DNA of 64,000 nucleotides, from contig CM045762.1 in assembly GCA_025200525.1 (NCBI GenBank), positions 2,790,001 to 2,854,000 on the forward strand, written 5' to 3'. Both the position numbers and the translations under genes were made by a program. The DNA is from Camellia lanceoleosa. Lineage: Eukaryota; Streptophyta; Magnoliopsida; Ericales; Theaceae. The notes below the pieces were generated by a model that saw only the letters and a program-made list of their open reading frames with translations, searched no databases and was not told the origin of the DNA. This document shows positions 13,496-25,054 of the stretch, in pieces (the first letter of the stretch is position 1; the number at the start of each line of letters is the position of its first letter).

Positions 13496-13903
13496 ACGTC
13501 CCAGTCAGCATTAACAGAATATTCTACATATAGATGGAACATTACCTGACTTAACAGAATATTCCCTCACATAACATAATATTCCCTGAGTTTTGAAAAT
13601 TACAATTTGGCCCAAAAGTTTCAAATAATTGTGTTGCAACCCAGATTTCGGGAGAATTTTTCAGTAAGGCCCCCGAAAGTGCAGCAAAGGTTGATCCTAG
13701 CTAAACGAATCATTCTGAAAGCAACCGTGAGGTCAGAATATTCCCTCAAAAAGGTAATTTGTGGCTATTTAGGGTTGGAAACAGGGCTCAAATTCTAATA
13801 TTTCTTATTGAGGATTCTATGAGATACACCTTATTGTTTTCATCATCGGGTGATCAAAAAGAAGTGCCCAAGTCTTAGGGCCGGTCAAAATGGGGTGTCT
13901 ACA

Positions 13904-15316
13904 ATAAAGACCAAGTAAACTTTGATTTCTAAACTTTGTATTACTTCAAACTCTGTATCAGAGTTTTATATATGAAGTTTATGATATTAATTTCTGTAAA
14001 TTTTTGACATCTTTTTGTGTTTTGTGATTGTTGTTCGAGTTTCTATATATGAGTTTTCCTATAATTTTTGACCTGATTGATTCGATGAATAAATTTTTTT
14101 TTTTAATTTTCCATTCATTGACTGATTGATTTGTAAAAACTAAAGGGGCTTCATGATTTTTTGATTCCTGTGATGATGTTTTGACCTATTAGTTAGTCTT
14201 TTTTGCATGTTTCAAATTTGCTTTCAATTGTATATTTGAACTGGGAATTTAGGAATTTTGTAAATGAGTACCAATGTGATATCAGATTCCTTCAAATTTA
14301 CCTACGGTGTCGGTCATTGATTTAGAAACTTTGTAGGTTTAATTGATTGCATGGAGGCAGTTATAGATGCAGTTGCTACAAATTATGGGTTGAACAGACA
14401 GTATAGAAAGCTAAAATGAACTGCATGTTTTTGTTTTTGGTGATTGGCATTTTTCTAAACATTTCGTTTAGTGAATTTTAGTGATGTTTGACAAATTTAT
14501 TTTTGTCACTAAAAGCATTTAGAAACCAAAATAATGGTTTTGGGGGCCAAAATAATTGATCGCGAACAATCTTATATGTTTTAGTGTTTGAGTGCCCTAA
14601 TACTCAATTTGGATTGAATGACTTGAAAAGAAAATAAAATGAATTGATTTCTCTTGGTCCTAAAAACTTGATTGGGTTATTAAATATGAGATATGAGGGA
14701 AGATAGAGACAAATCACCATATATTTTTGCTGGGATTTGACTCTCTTCAGTTGGTTATTCCAACTAGATGATCCAGTCCGGCCCATTTATGGTTCGTCTC
14801 GATGATTCAAACTGTTCAATGTGTAGATCTTGTTGAGTACTTTATTCCTGTAAAAATCATGTTGATTAAATATCAATAGCTACTTGGTTGGATTATGTTT
14901 GTGTCAACAATTTATTTTTAAAAGCATACTTACCGTTAACACAAATTTGATTTGATTAAGTAATTATCGATATCCAATCAACGCGATTTTTTGCAAAAAT
15001 AAAGTACTCGAGAAGCACTACACATTGGAAGGTAGGATCATCGATGTAGGCTCTATGGTGGGCCCATGAAAACCCAACAACACGCTTCAGTCTGATTTCG
15101 GACTGGATAGAAGTTTGAGCTTTTTTTTTTTTTTTCTCTTACCTTTCTCTCCAACTTATGCAAACAAAAGGCAAAGAAAACACCATATTTAATTTTTTTT
15201 TATTTTCTTTCTTAACTTAACAAATCATTTCTTAGCTCTAGCGCTTATTTATAGTGCAATCTGTAGTTCTTTTTATGTGAGATTGCCACGTCAAAAGTGA
15301 ATCAAATGGGCTGAGA
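13904..15316. other. Spacer between LTR and copia element; foldback MITE, otherwise nothing recognised
   Basis: AT-rich DNA without a recognisable gene. Apart from the foldback element at 14835-15009 I see only homopolymer tracts (for example at 15121-15135) and short ORFs with no family features. Confidence 0.5.
14835..15009. mobile_element. Foldback MITE, 175 bp
   Basis: The left end GAGTACTTTATTCCTGTAAA pairs with the reverse complement of the right end (TTTTGCAAAAATAAAGTACT, ending at 15009). Similarity continues inward over most of each half, through TTGATTAAATATC and GATATCCAATCAA. The whole element can fold into one imperfect hairpin. No coding capacity and no clear target duplication were seen. 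Confidence 0.55.
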
Positions 15317-15458
15317 TGTTAGAATAATATAATATATGATTATGTGGGCTATTATTTTGTAATTATTCTATGCCTTAGGGCTCCCTTGTAATTATTGATC
15401 TTCATTAATAGAAATAGGGGATGATATCCTAATCATTTCCTAATCTTGGTATTCTCCA
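15317..15458 (+). mobile_element. 5' LTR of Ty1/copia element 1
   Basis: A short LTR candidate beginning TGTTAGAATAATATAA and ending about ATTCTCCA. It lies just upstream of a canonical copia primer-binding site, TGGTATCAGAGCC (15468-15480), complementary to the 3' end of initiator tRNA-Met. The exact 3' boundary is uncertain because no matching 3' LTR was found downstream of the coding region. Confidence 0.55.
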
Positions 15459-15467
15459 AATTGATTA

Positions 15468-15480
15468 TGGTATCAGAGCC
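15468..15480 (+). other. Primer-binding site (initiator tRNA-Met type)
   Basis: TGGTATCAGAGCC matches the well-known plant Ty1/copia primer-binding site. It fixes the strand and start of the element. Confidence 0.8.
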
Positions 15481-16151
15481 ACAAACCTAACCATACCCAC
15501 CATACAGCTGCCCGACAGCCACCTCTCTCCATCCCTCAGCCACCACCACATTACCTATCCAATTTTGACAGTGTTCCCTTGTTTTCCCAGTCTATTCGGC
15601 TGCTGCCGAAGGGTCTCTTAGTCGCATAGCTCACTACTGTGTTGTTGCTCGTTCCTGTCGCCTACCAGAGGCAGCCTTAGTCTTGGTGGTCTCCTCCGCC
15701 AGGCCCCCTGGCCTCGTCGCTTGTCCCTATTAACTGCCTTAGCCTCGTCGAGCCATTCGACAGCCCTAGTCGACGACCTAGCCCACAGCCGCACAAGTCC
15801 ATCTTCTTCCTTCCTTTGTCGTTTTGTTGTTGTCATTTTAAAGTTTGCTCTTGGTGTGTAGTTCTTCCTTCCTTTGTCGTTTTGCTACTGGTGTGTAGTT
15901 ATTCCATCCTTTGTCGTTTTGCTGATGTAGTAGTACCAGGTTATCAAACAAACAAACTTTAAAATAAAATAAAAAACTATGAGCTCTTAAACCTTTATCC
16001 TTGTGTTTTTCCTTCCTCCACCATCTTCCGGGTTTGTGATTGGCACTAGTTTTGTTGAGGGTACGGTCGTATAGTTTCCATGGAAGTTTTCCCCAGTATG
16101 TCCACTACTTCTTAGACACCTAGGAGTGAGAGTTCCATTCTACCTATTACT

Positions 16152-17240
16152 ATGACTGATAACCCCAACCCTAGTCTTAAAATCACCACCTCTCCATTTA
16201 ATGGTCAGAACTATTTAGCGTGGTCGCAAAGTTTGACTATTTTTTTGCAAAGCAAAGGGAGGATGAGGTATGTTGATGGCAGGATACAGGCATATAGTGT
16301 CATTGACTCAGGTTATGACCAATGGGAGATTACCAACTCTTTGATTATGGGTTGGCTTATTCATTCGATGGTACCAGACATTGGCGATGGCTACTTGTCT
16401 ATGGAAACTGCCTAGGATATTTGGGATGCTGTGGCTGCTACCTATTCCCGCAAAGGGAATTTCTCCTAGGCATTTGAGTTACGTCGCTTTATTGAGAGCG
16501 CTGTTCAGGGGGAGCAAACGGTTCTTCAGTACTTCACCTTCCTCACCAACGGCTGGAAACACCTTGATCACCTACAAGACTATAAGTTCGCTTTGCACCG
16601 CCGATTCAACAGTATAGGAAGTTCATTGCATAGGAAAGGGTCTTCAAGTTTCTGGCAGGGCTCAATGTGAAGTATGATCCGGTTCGGAGTCGGGTTCTAA
16701 GTATGGACAGTCTTCCTTCACTTTAGGAGGCATTTGCCTATGTAGAGAATGAGGAGAGTCGCTAGTTTGTTATGATGTCCTCTGTCTCTACTGACCGCTC
16801 CGCATTATTGTCTACTCCTAGAGATGGCCTTAGCCTAACTCTCATCCCTCCGTCTGCCGCCAGGGACTCTATATTCTGTGATTATTGTAAAAAACCACGG
16901 CATACTTGTGAGACATGTTGGAAGCTTCATGGGACTCTATCGGGGAGTCTAGGTGATCGGTCTGGTGTTAGAGGAGGTCGGTCAGGCCAGTCTAGAGGAC
17001 GGGATTCTCATTCACGGGCTTATCAGTCTAGTACCATTGATACACTTGATTCTACTTCCACTTCTATTGGCCAGCCTTTTGATGGTCTCTCTAGCATGAC
17101 TACTCTTGAGCTTGAGGATGTTCTACGTCACTTGCTGGACTGCCGGTCTTCTACTACTCTCATTATATCTTTCTCGTCATTTGCCCACTTAGGTAACTTA
17201 GCCTCTTCTCCTTGTGTTTTCTTGTCTCATACGTCTTTAC
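16152..17240 (+). pseudogene. Ty1/copia element 1: Gag (broken)
   Basis: The coding part begins at ATG 16152 with a copia Gag N-terminus (FNGQNYLAWSQSLTIFL, typical of the UBN2/DUF4219-type region). It is cut by an in-frame TAG at 16413-16415. Gag-like sequence then continues in other frames: IWDAV, then a stretch around 16470-16610 with LRRFIESAVQGEQ and LTNGWKHLDHLQDYKF read across frameshifts. A CCHC zinc knuckle of form CX2CX4HX4C (CDYCKKPRHTCETC) is at about 16879-16920. The element is clearly dead. Role in the family: nucleocapsid protein packaging the element RNA. Confidence 0.8.
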
Positions 17241-17242
17241 TT

Positions 17243-18110
17243 TGAATTATTGATTCTAGGGCCTCAGATCATATGTCTGGGTCCTTTGACCTCTTCTCTG
17301 CCTATAAGCCCTCTTCAGGTCAGGACAAAGTTAGGATTGTAGATGGTACTGTTTCTTCCATTTATGGAAAAGGTCTAGTCCATATCACTCATACTATCTC
17401 TTTATCTTTTGTTCTCCATGTTCCTAATTTTTCTGTTAATCTGTTATCCTTGAGTCGTATTACACAAGATTTGAATTATAGTGTGACATTTTTTCCTGAT
17501 CATTGTTTTTTTTAGAACCTTGTCACGAGGAGGACGATTGACAGTGGTAGTGCAGAAAATGGTCTCTACTTCCTGGATCAACCGGACAAGCTTGCTCATT
17601 CTTCCACCACGAGTCATACTCCCCAAGATGATTTATGGCTGTGGCATCAACGTCTTGGGAATCCTTCTTTTTATTTACTAAACATTTATTTCCATCTTGT
17701 TTTGCCACCAATAATGTGTCTGAGTTTCTTTGTGAATTTTGTCAACTTGGAAAACAACACAGAGTTTCTTTTGCTCCCAGTTTTAATAAAAGTTTAGTTC
17801 CTTTTTCATTAATACATTCTGATGTTTGGGGTCCATCTCGTGTTATGTCTGTGAAAGGTTATCGATGGTTTGTTACGTTTATTGATGATTTTTCCCATAC
17901 TACTTGGGTGTATCTCATGAAAGACAAGAGGGAGGTTTTCTCTGTGTTCTGCAATTTCATAAGATGATTTGTACTCAGTTTGGGGCCACTGTCAAAATCT
18001 TACGTTTTGATAATGGGAGGGAATACATAGATTCTAGGTTAGGGTAATATTTTTCTACTCATGGCATTATCCATCAGACCTTTTGCACCAATACCCCTCA
18101 ATCTTCTTGA
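17243..18110 (+). pseudogene. Ty1/copia element 1: protease and integrase (broken)
   Basis: A TGA at 17243-17245 stands where Trp usually precedes the protease active site. The site reads IIDSRASDHM, so the Gly of the conserved DSG is changed to Arg. GAG-pre-integrase sequence follows (LWLWHQRLGNPSF, about 17632-17670), then a frameshift near 17670. Integrase continues with CEFCQLGKQHR (zinc-binding end), HSDVWGP (first catalytic Asp) and FIDDFSHTTW (17635-17967 frame). Another frameshift near 17965 is followed by RFDNGREY (about 18003-18030), the D-E part of the catalytic triad. Multiple stops after 18040 show decay. Confidence 0.8.
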
Positions 18111-18739
18111 CATGGCTCGGTGCATGTGTTTGTCTATGTGTGTGCCTCGGTCCTACTAGGGTGACGCTATTCTCACCGCTGCTTATCTTATTAATCGTCT
18201 TCCTACCCAGGTTTTGCACAAATACCCTCCTCTTCAAGTCCTCCTAGGTTCTGAGTCCTTATTTTTTATTCCTCCAAAAAATATTTGGTCAAGGCTTGTT
18301 TTGTCCACAATCACTCTTCTTCTTGTGGTAAGTTGGACCCTTGCTCCTTCAAATGTGTTTTCCTTAGGTACTCTCCTACTCAAAAAGGGTATAAGCTGCT
18401 ACCACCCTCCTTCTCATTAGTGGTTTGTGTCCATGGATGTCACATTCTTTGAGTCCCAATCATATTTCTTATCCTCTCCAGATCACAGCCTCTCTTCAAG
18501 GAGCCTTGGTGTGAAGTGATTCTTGTAATTCCTATAGTGGAATTAGTTCTTGCACCACCACCTCCCATCGACTACAAAACCCAAGGATAGGAAGGACAAG
18601 TTTATGTCAGGACAAAGACAAAGAAGTTAACTAGATACAAGAGACCACTTCTGCTCCTCTACTGCCATCTCCTGCTTCTGATGAAAGTCCAAGTAACTTT
18701 GAATCTCTTGAGTCCATTGATCTTGATGTTCCTATTGCC

Positions 18740-19295
18740 ATGAGAAAGGGTGTGAGATCTTGTAGTCAACATCCTATCTCAAATTTTGTATCCTACTTTC
18801 ATTTGCCGTCCTCATATAAAGCGTTTGTGTCAAATATTTCCTTTGTTAGCATTCCTAACTATTTTCAGGATGCTCTTGCTACCTCTGAGTGGAAACTTGC
18901 CATGATTGAGGAAATAAAAGCACTTAAGAAGAATGACACTTGGGAATTGACTGAGTTACCTAAAGGCAAAAGACCTATGGGATGCAAATGGGTGTATACT
19001 GTGAAACACAAAGTGGATGGGTCTATTGAGCGTTACAAGGATAGACTTGTGGCAAAAGTGTTCACCCAGACATATGGCGTTGACTATCAGGAGACCTTTT
19101 CACCAGTGGCTAAGATGAATTCGGTCAAAGTACTTCTCTCTCTAGCAGCTAATCTAGACTGGCCACTTCATCAGTTTGATGTAAACAATGCCTTTCTCCA
19201 TGGTCATCTCGAAGAATAGGTATATATGGACATTCCTCTTTGTTTTGAGGATCATCAGACATAAGGCAAAATCTGCAGGCTTTAAAAGTCATTAG
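18740..19295 (+). pseudogene. Ty1/copia element 1: reverse transcriptase, 5' half
   Basis: The RVT_2 domain starts with [20 protein letters not shown] and [20 protein letters not shown], then [17 protein letters not shown] and [14 protein letters not shown] (conserved FDVKNAFLHG with K to N). A TAG follows at 19217-19219. The reading resumes with further damage (GKICRL) up to 19295. Here it is cut by the 3.9-kb LTR at 19301. The second half resumes at 23213. Upstream 18110-18740 holds decayed integrase C-terminal and linker sequence. Confidence 0.85.
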
Positions 19296-19300
19296 GCTAT

Positions 19301-22300
19301 TGTAGACGTGCCCTCGCGGGCCCCAGGCTACAGTTCGGACTCGATTTGTGTCGGTTCTTAATCTAATCTCGCAATGTGTAATGCAAGACTGATAAATCGC
19401 CAAAGAGTCCAAATTCGGCAAATCGTTTTGGAAAACAGATTTTTAGAAAGAAGTGTCAAACATGGACTGCTTTGCCAGATGCAGAGTCGCCACGTAAATA
19501 TTTTATTTTGAGGGAATTTAGAAAACCCTGACTCGTTGCCTAAGGCCACGTGTCCGTCATCACCAAAGTTGCCTCGGCTCGGGAACTTGGGTACGATTGG
19601 AGAAGGTCACTATGAGTTACCTCTCGCCGATCAAAGATCTACTTACTAACCATGATATCTAGTTTTGAAAACATGTGCATTCTTATTCCGGTTATTAGCC
19701 TAATCTTACTATGTGATGCGCACAACACAAAAGTATAGACTAGATCGCCTAATTTGGAACAATGCATTGCATATCCGTTTGTTTGGAAATCGGTTTGAAA
19801 TTTGCTACTCGCAAGTAGGCTAAAACACGGATTTCAACGAGTTGTTCCAACTCAAGCAATCCAACCTTCACCCACAGGCATTCAGGCAGTAAATCAACTA
19901 AGCATTTAGCCTCATGGCAAGCATGTTGTCATGTTAACACTCACATACATGCAAGATGCTCAAGCATGAAAACACTTACAGTGTACTCCGAGCCAAAACA
20001 AGAAACTAGTTAGCAATCATGCATGATCCTAGTTCATGTTAAAATAGCTAATGCATCGCATACAAAATGCAACTAGAATAGGCTCGGCTAATCCTAGGAT
20101 GGCATATGGAATGCAACAAGTAACACGTATTCAAGTTAGATTTGAAATACTATACAGTTAGCATGATGCGCCGAGCCCGGTGCATGCAATACAAATGAAT
20201 GGATGCACGAATGCATAGCATAAGGATGCTAAATTAAGTATGCCCTTATACTAACCATCAAAGTAGGTAAGTAAAATGGAGAAAGAAGTGGGGGTTGGAA
20301 GACATGCACGCATGTACCCACACTTATTACAAATTCACCCTCGCTCGGAGTAACCAAAAGAATAATACAATTTAATTAACCTACAAGCTAATTAAATAAT
20401 TTACAGGCCACCTAATTAATTAACAAATTAATTAAACTAAGGAAAGCAGTAAAAGGCCTCGGGAAGAGGGATACACGCATGGTCGAATTGGCTTCGCCCG
20501 GAAATCCAATGCCATGCACAAGCTGCCTCTGTTTACCCTGCTCTGCTCCTCTGAAAATTGCACAAGTCCCAAGGAACACGCTATGAACACTGTGGAACAC
20601 CACCAACCAAGGGAAATCATCACCGGCCATGGCAGGATGGTCACTGACCATTGGTTGAGCTCTCGGCCATCAATATTTGGTCAATCGGTACTCTATAAAG
20701 TCGACCGGCCATATTTGTCTGCAGAAAACTGTTTTGACAGCAGCAGAGGGCAAAACATGGCATAGCAATGCATTTCAATCAAATGTTGGCACCACCACAC
20801 CCCTTATCATGTTCACGACTCAAATAATGATGGTCCTCGACCCTCGGACCAATCGCTGCTGATGCGTAATGGCCCAAGATGCCAAGTTGTGCATTTTGAT
20901 TTCAAATGAAATGCAAACCAAATAAACACATAAGGCCCAACCTCTATCACTTGATCAAGAGGCAAGGCATGCATGCCAAATGCAACCTAAGCATGTTAAC
21001 TAAGTATGCAACATGAGCATGCAAGCAAACAATGTGCACTAGGCACTCAACTTAAGCAAACAAGCATGCAAGGTATGGAACAACTATGCTAATGACAAGC
21101 ATACAAGATGCAATTAAAACATGCAAGTATGCAAGACATATAACATGTTAAGCAACTTGACCAAGGAAATGCATGCCAAATGCAAAGTGTTTCAAGCATG
21201 CCCTAACATGCGATTGGCCAAATATGTAACAACACATAAGGCAAGCATGTGACCACATGCAAGGGAGGGACTTACACCAAGATGGACAGCTCTCTACTAG
21301 GTCCAAAACAGTGGCCAAATGCTAAGGAAATGAAGGCCAAAACATATACAAACATGCATGCACCCATGGTCCAACACTTAGGCACCAAAGAGCAACTTTT
21401 AGAGGATAATCATGGACAAATGGCATACATAATAAGTTCTGAAATCATGTTATAAGAGGTGCCAAACCAAGTAAACAAGACAAGCTAAGCATGCAACGAT
21501 GTCCGAAACTCAGGGTAAACCAAGGGGCTTAAACCAAAGCTATAAGAAGCAAGCCCCAAAGGGCCATGAGGACCTAAAACAGGTCCAATACAGTCTAAAC
21601 AAGACCAAAGACGCACCTAGATGGCATCTAAATGGTCTAAACATGGAAGCATACACAAAGACACTTTCAAAGAGCATGAAACACAAACTCTTAAGGCATC
21701 AAAGGAGCATTAAATGCAAGCATACAAGCATGCTAAATGGATTGAAATGATGCTATAAGTGGTGCCAAACCACTGAAACAAGCCAAGCAATGCATGCTCA
21801 ACACTCACACACCCGAGGCTAGCAAGCCAAAATGCAAGGTGGCTATACAAAGCATGTCAAGCATGGCCAAAGCAATTAAAAATAGAGCTAAAGCATACTA
21901 AAACATGCATAAAAGCTTCACAAAGCTTGGCCAAAATCATGCTAGAACAAGGCTCAAAGCACAAAGCATGTTAAGGCAAATTCATGGCATTACAAGACAA
22001 GTATTCTAAGCATGCATGGTGTGTCTAAACCAATTAAAAATAGTGCTATATCATAACAAAATAAGCACAAATACCACTTAAGACATGGCCAACATGAACT
22101 TAAAAATGATGCCCACACATGAGGCTAAAATGGCACATATTGAAGGCAACAAGGAGAGGGGATGACCCTCTCCTTCTTAGGACCTTAAGACACCATCCTC
22201 ACCACTGAAATCCCTCAAGATTCCAGTGGTGAGGAGGCCCAAACAAAGTGGTCCCGGAGCTCACCAAAATAGCACAAAATTGGGGCCAAACAAGGCCTAA

Positions 22301-23212
22301 GAGGGGTCAAACAACCCCGAAGCTCAAAGAAATCTTAAACAATTATTTTAAGCAAGCAAAATTAGAACTCTTATATGTTATACACTTAGCTTAAAATAGC
22401 AAGCAAGGATGGCTAAAAGCCTATGCAAAAAAAGGGTAAAAAGGGTGAAATTCTTACCCTTGTAGATCCTTTTCAAGAACAGCACTCTAGCTGCTTCTCC
22501 AAGCTTGAATCCACTCAAGAACTTCAAGAACAATCTAATGGCTCCTCAGCAACCAAGGTAAGGTGTAGAACTAGGTGTTTGTGCACAAAAGTAAGGACAA
22601 ACACACACTTATACACAAAAAGATGGAGATATAGAGATAGAATAGATACACTATGGCTAACCCTAATCCAGACCTCTGGAACTCAACCCTCTAACCCTTG
22701 AGGAGGGAGGAGAAAGCCTCCCTTTATAGAGGATCACTCTTGCAAAGCTTACAAAAACAAGCTAAGCAAGAGTGAAATCCCTCCATACACGTGTATGGAG
22801 GGGGGCAAAGTGGGTGCCAGCTATCACAGCTGGCACAAAATATCTGCCAAAAGCAGATACATAGTGATCGGCCAGCCAAAAATGACAAATTGGCCAAACA
22901 CATGGTCGACCGACTACAAAGAGTGCCGACCGGACAAACATTTGGCCAATGGCAACAAAACAATGGCCGGTGGCCTCAAGCCATGGCCGGTGAGGTGTGG
23001 GGATGGCCAACAAGCCATTTCCTGCCCTCCAAAGCAAAAACACAAGTGTTTGGTGCAAAACCAAATACAAAACAGTCGAGTTGAGAGATCCTGAGGCAAG
23101 GCGCATGGCCGAGACCTCCGGGAATTCAAGACGAACACAAACATGGATGATCACCGAGTATTCAAACGGTGACGTCCAAGTCTTGAGGATGGTCAAAAAT
23201 GGGGTGTCTACA
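19301..23212 (-). mobile_element. Complete solo LTR of Tat/Ogre-like family inside copia RT, TSD GCTAT
   Basis: A 3,912-bp unit starting TGTAGACGTG and ending GGTGTCTACA, with perfect 5-bp duplications GCTAT at 19296-19300 and 23213-23217. On the minus strand it reads TGTAGACACCCC first. A TATA box (TCTATAAAGG, about 22721-22730) and a polypurine/CCTCC leader follow. Next come a block with the inverted ACCACTGAAATCC motif (22140-22240), a CATG-rich tract (20900-22400) and two GGCCGGC islands (22860-22990 and 20620-20710). A TTAATTAG tract (20370-20440) and the GTGGCGACTCTGC motif (about 19482-19494), about 190 bp before the end, complete it. There are no internal genes and only one LTR-length copy. 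The ORFs on both strands here are not family proteins. Confidence 0.8.
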
Positions 23213-24250
23213 GCTATGCTTAAATATGGCTTTAAACAGAGTCAGGCAGATCACACTTTGTTTGTGAAACATTCCTTACGTGGTAAGACTACAATACTCA
23301 TTGTTTATGTAGATGACATAATTCTTACCGGCAATGATAGTGAGGAAATACCTCTATTGAAGAAATATTTAACTAGTGAGTTTGAAATCAAAGATATGGG
23401 GAGCTTGAAATATTTTCTGGGAAATGAAGTTGCTCGCTCCAAGGATGAGATATTTATCTCATAGAGGAAGTATATGCTTGACCTGTTGAAGGAAACTGGG
23501 ATGCTTGGCTACAAGGCTTGTGACACTCTACTGGAACCCAATCAGAAATTGGAGGATGATGAAGGATGAGCAGCTGTTGGTAGGGGGAGATATCAGCAAT
23601 TAGTGGGTAAGCTCATTTACCTATTTCACTCACATCCTAATATTACTGTTGCTGTCAGTGTGGTTAGCCAGTTTATGCATACTCCTCATTAGATTCACTT
23701 CGAGGCTGTCATGAAAATTTTGAGGTACTTGAAGTCTGCTCTTGGTAAGGGTTTTTATTTTTCGAAGTATGATCATTTTCGTGTGAAAGCCTATACAGAT
23801 ATTGACTGGGCTAGATCAATAACTGATAGGAGATCGACTTCAGGGTATTGTACTCTTGCTGGAGGCAACTTAGTTACTTGGAGGAGTAAGAAACAGAATG
23901 TGATTGCCAAGTCAAGTACATAAATTGAGTTTAGAGCTATGGCACAAAGAGTGTATGAGCTGTTATGGATCAAGTTATTGTTGAGTGATCTAGGTATTGA
24001 TCAGACGGACTCTATGAGGTTATATTGTGATAATAAGGCCGCTTTCAACATTGCTCACAATCCGGTTCAAGAAAACAGGACAAAACATATTGAGATTGAT
24101 CGTCATTTCATTAAGGAGAAACTCACTAGTGGCACAATCTATACTCCCTTTGTGCAGTCTGGTGAACAACTTGCTGACATTTTTACCAAGGGAGTTGGAA
24201 GTAAGCCCTTTCATGGCATCTTAGGCAAGTTGGTTATGAGAGATAGGGGG
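23213..24250 (+). pseudogene. Ty1/copia element 1: RT 3' half and RNase H
   Basis: Continuation of the reverse transcriptase after the inserted LTR: MLKYGFKQSQADHTLF, the catalytic motif YVDDIILTGND (23309-23341), then MGSLKYFLGNEVARS. A TAG at 23462-23464 sits where Gln is usual. The RNase H part has SALGKGFYFSK, TDIDWARSITDRRSTSGY, WRSKKQNVIAKSST, a TAA at about 23921, then EFRAMAQRVYELLWIK, LYCDNKAAFNIAHNPV, RTKHIEIDRHFI and LADIFTKGV. The coding part ends near 24243. The expected polypurine tract and 3' LTR are missing; unrelated sequence begins at about 24251. Confidence 0.85.
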
Positions 24251-24830
24251 CAATGGTTATCCGACCGCACAACCCGTCGAACGATCCGAATCAAGACGCT
24301 TATAAGCCAAGAATACATTAGGGTAGGGTACCGGCACCCGACACAACCCGCCCGCATTATATAAATTTTTTTTTTTAAAGAAAAAACTGAGCCGTTCATC
24401 TAGATTTTTTTTCGCCCAAACAAATCTAGACCGTTTAAACAAAACCTAACCTAATCTCTCAAAACAAATCTCTCATTTCATTTCATTTCACTCTCTCTCA
24501 CCGCCGTTGTTCTTCTCTTCCATCTCTGTCTCTGCGAGAAGCGACCACCGATCGGCGATCACACTCATCATCTCAGGCATCTATCTCTCTCAGCAAAGCA
24601 ACCACTGATCACTCTTATCATCTTAGGTAAGCATCTCTTAAAACATCTTCTCACAGTTCTCTTCTCATCTCACTCTCTCACTCTTGTTTTTCCATCTCTC
24701 TCTCTTCTCTCTTCAAGCGACCGATTCCATCTCTCTCTCAAATAAGCATCGATCGACCTTCGCAACTCTCGTAAGTCTCCTCTCGTCTTTTCTCTCTCAA
24801 ATAAACACCGATTCCATCTGATCTGTGTTG
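24251..24830 (+). promoter_or_regulatory. Orphan promoter and 5'-UTR-like stretch
   Basis: This lies right after the truncated copia element. A TATA-like ATTATATAAA (about 24356-24365) is followed by CT-rich sequence (TCTCATTTCATTTCATTTCA, many CTCTCT runs) of the kind seen in plant 5' UTRs. A splice-donor-like TTAG|GTAAGC occurs at about 24623-24632. No coding exon that fits was found before the LINE at 29857. It may be a captured or abandoned promoter, or the far-upstream start of the UTP23 locus. Low certainty. Confidence 0.3.
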
Positions 24831-25054
24831 ATATATATATATTTTTTTTGATAAATAACGATCTGTGTTGATATTCAGCCTGGGTCTGTGTTGATAAATA
24901 ATGATCTGTGTTTATATTTTTTTGATAAATCTGATCTGTGTTGATAAATAATGATCTGTGTTGATATTCAGCCTGGGTCTGTGTTGATAAATAATGATCT
25001 GTGTTTAGATTTTTTTGATAAATCTGATATGTGTTGATAAATAATCATTTGTGT
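24825..25054. repeat. Tandem repeat (GATCTGTGTTGATA units), interrupted by hAT insertion
   Basis: The words GATCTGTGTTGATA, TTCAGCCTGGGTCTGTGTTG and ATAAATAATGATCTGTG alternate several times. The same units resume at 27468-27515, on the far side of the hAT element, so the insertion split one array. Confidence 0.6.

Larger units (their letters stand above)
6758..13903 (-). mobile_element. Tat/Ogre-like LTR, - strand, split by a younger solo LTR
   Basis: On the minus strand the LTR begins TGTAGACACCCC at 13903 and ends near 6758, where a primer-binding-site-like motif follows. It is interrupted by a complete solo LTR (8233-11605) flanked by CTATG duplications. Removing that insertion and one duplication leaves about 3.77 kb, in line with the other copies. 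The same AT-rich repeat (ATTACAACAAAACTAATATG) lies on both sides of the insertion (about 8095-8220 and 11635-12070), which shows the halves belong together. Landmarks on the minus strand include the GTGGCGACTCTG-like motif (about 6925-6940) and a CCGGCTGGCC island (about 7950). The other end and any pol genes were not found. Confidence 0.65.

Noticed and set aside
22724..23196. Overlapping ORFs of 76-155 codons on both strands
   Set aside because: They lie in the U3 part of the inserted LTR. The only real coding part is the copia RT that resumes at 23213.
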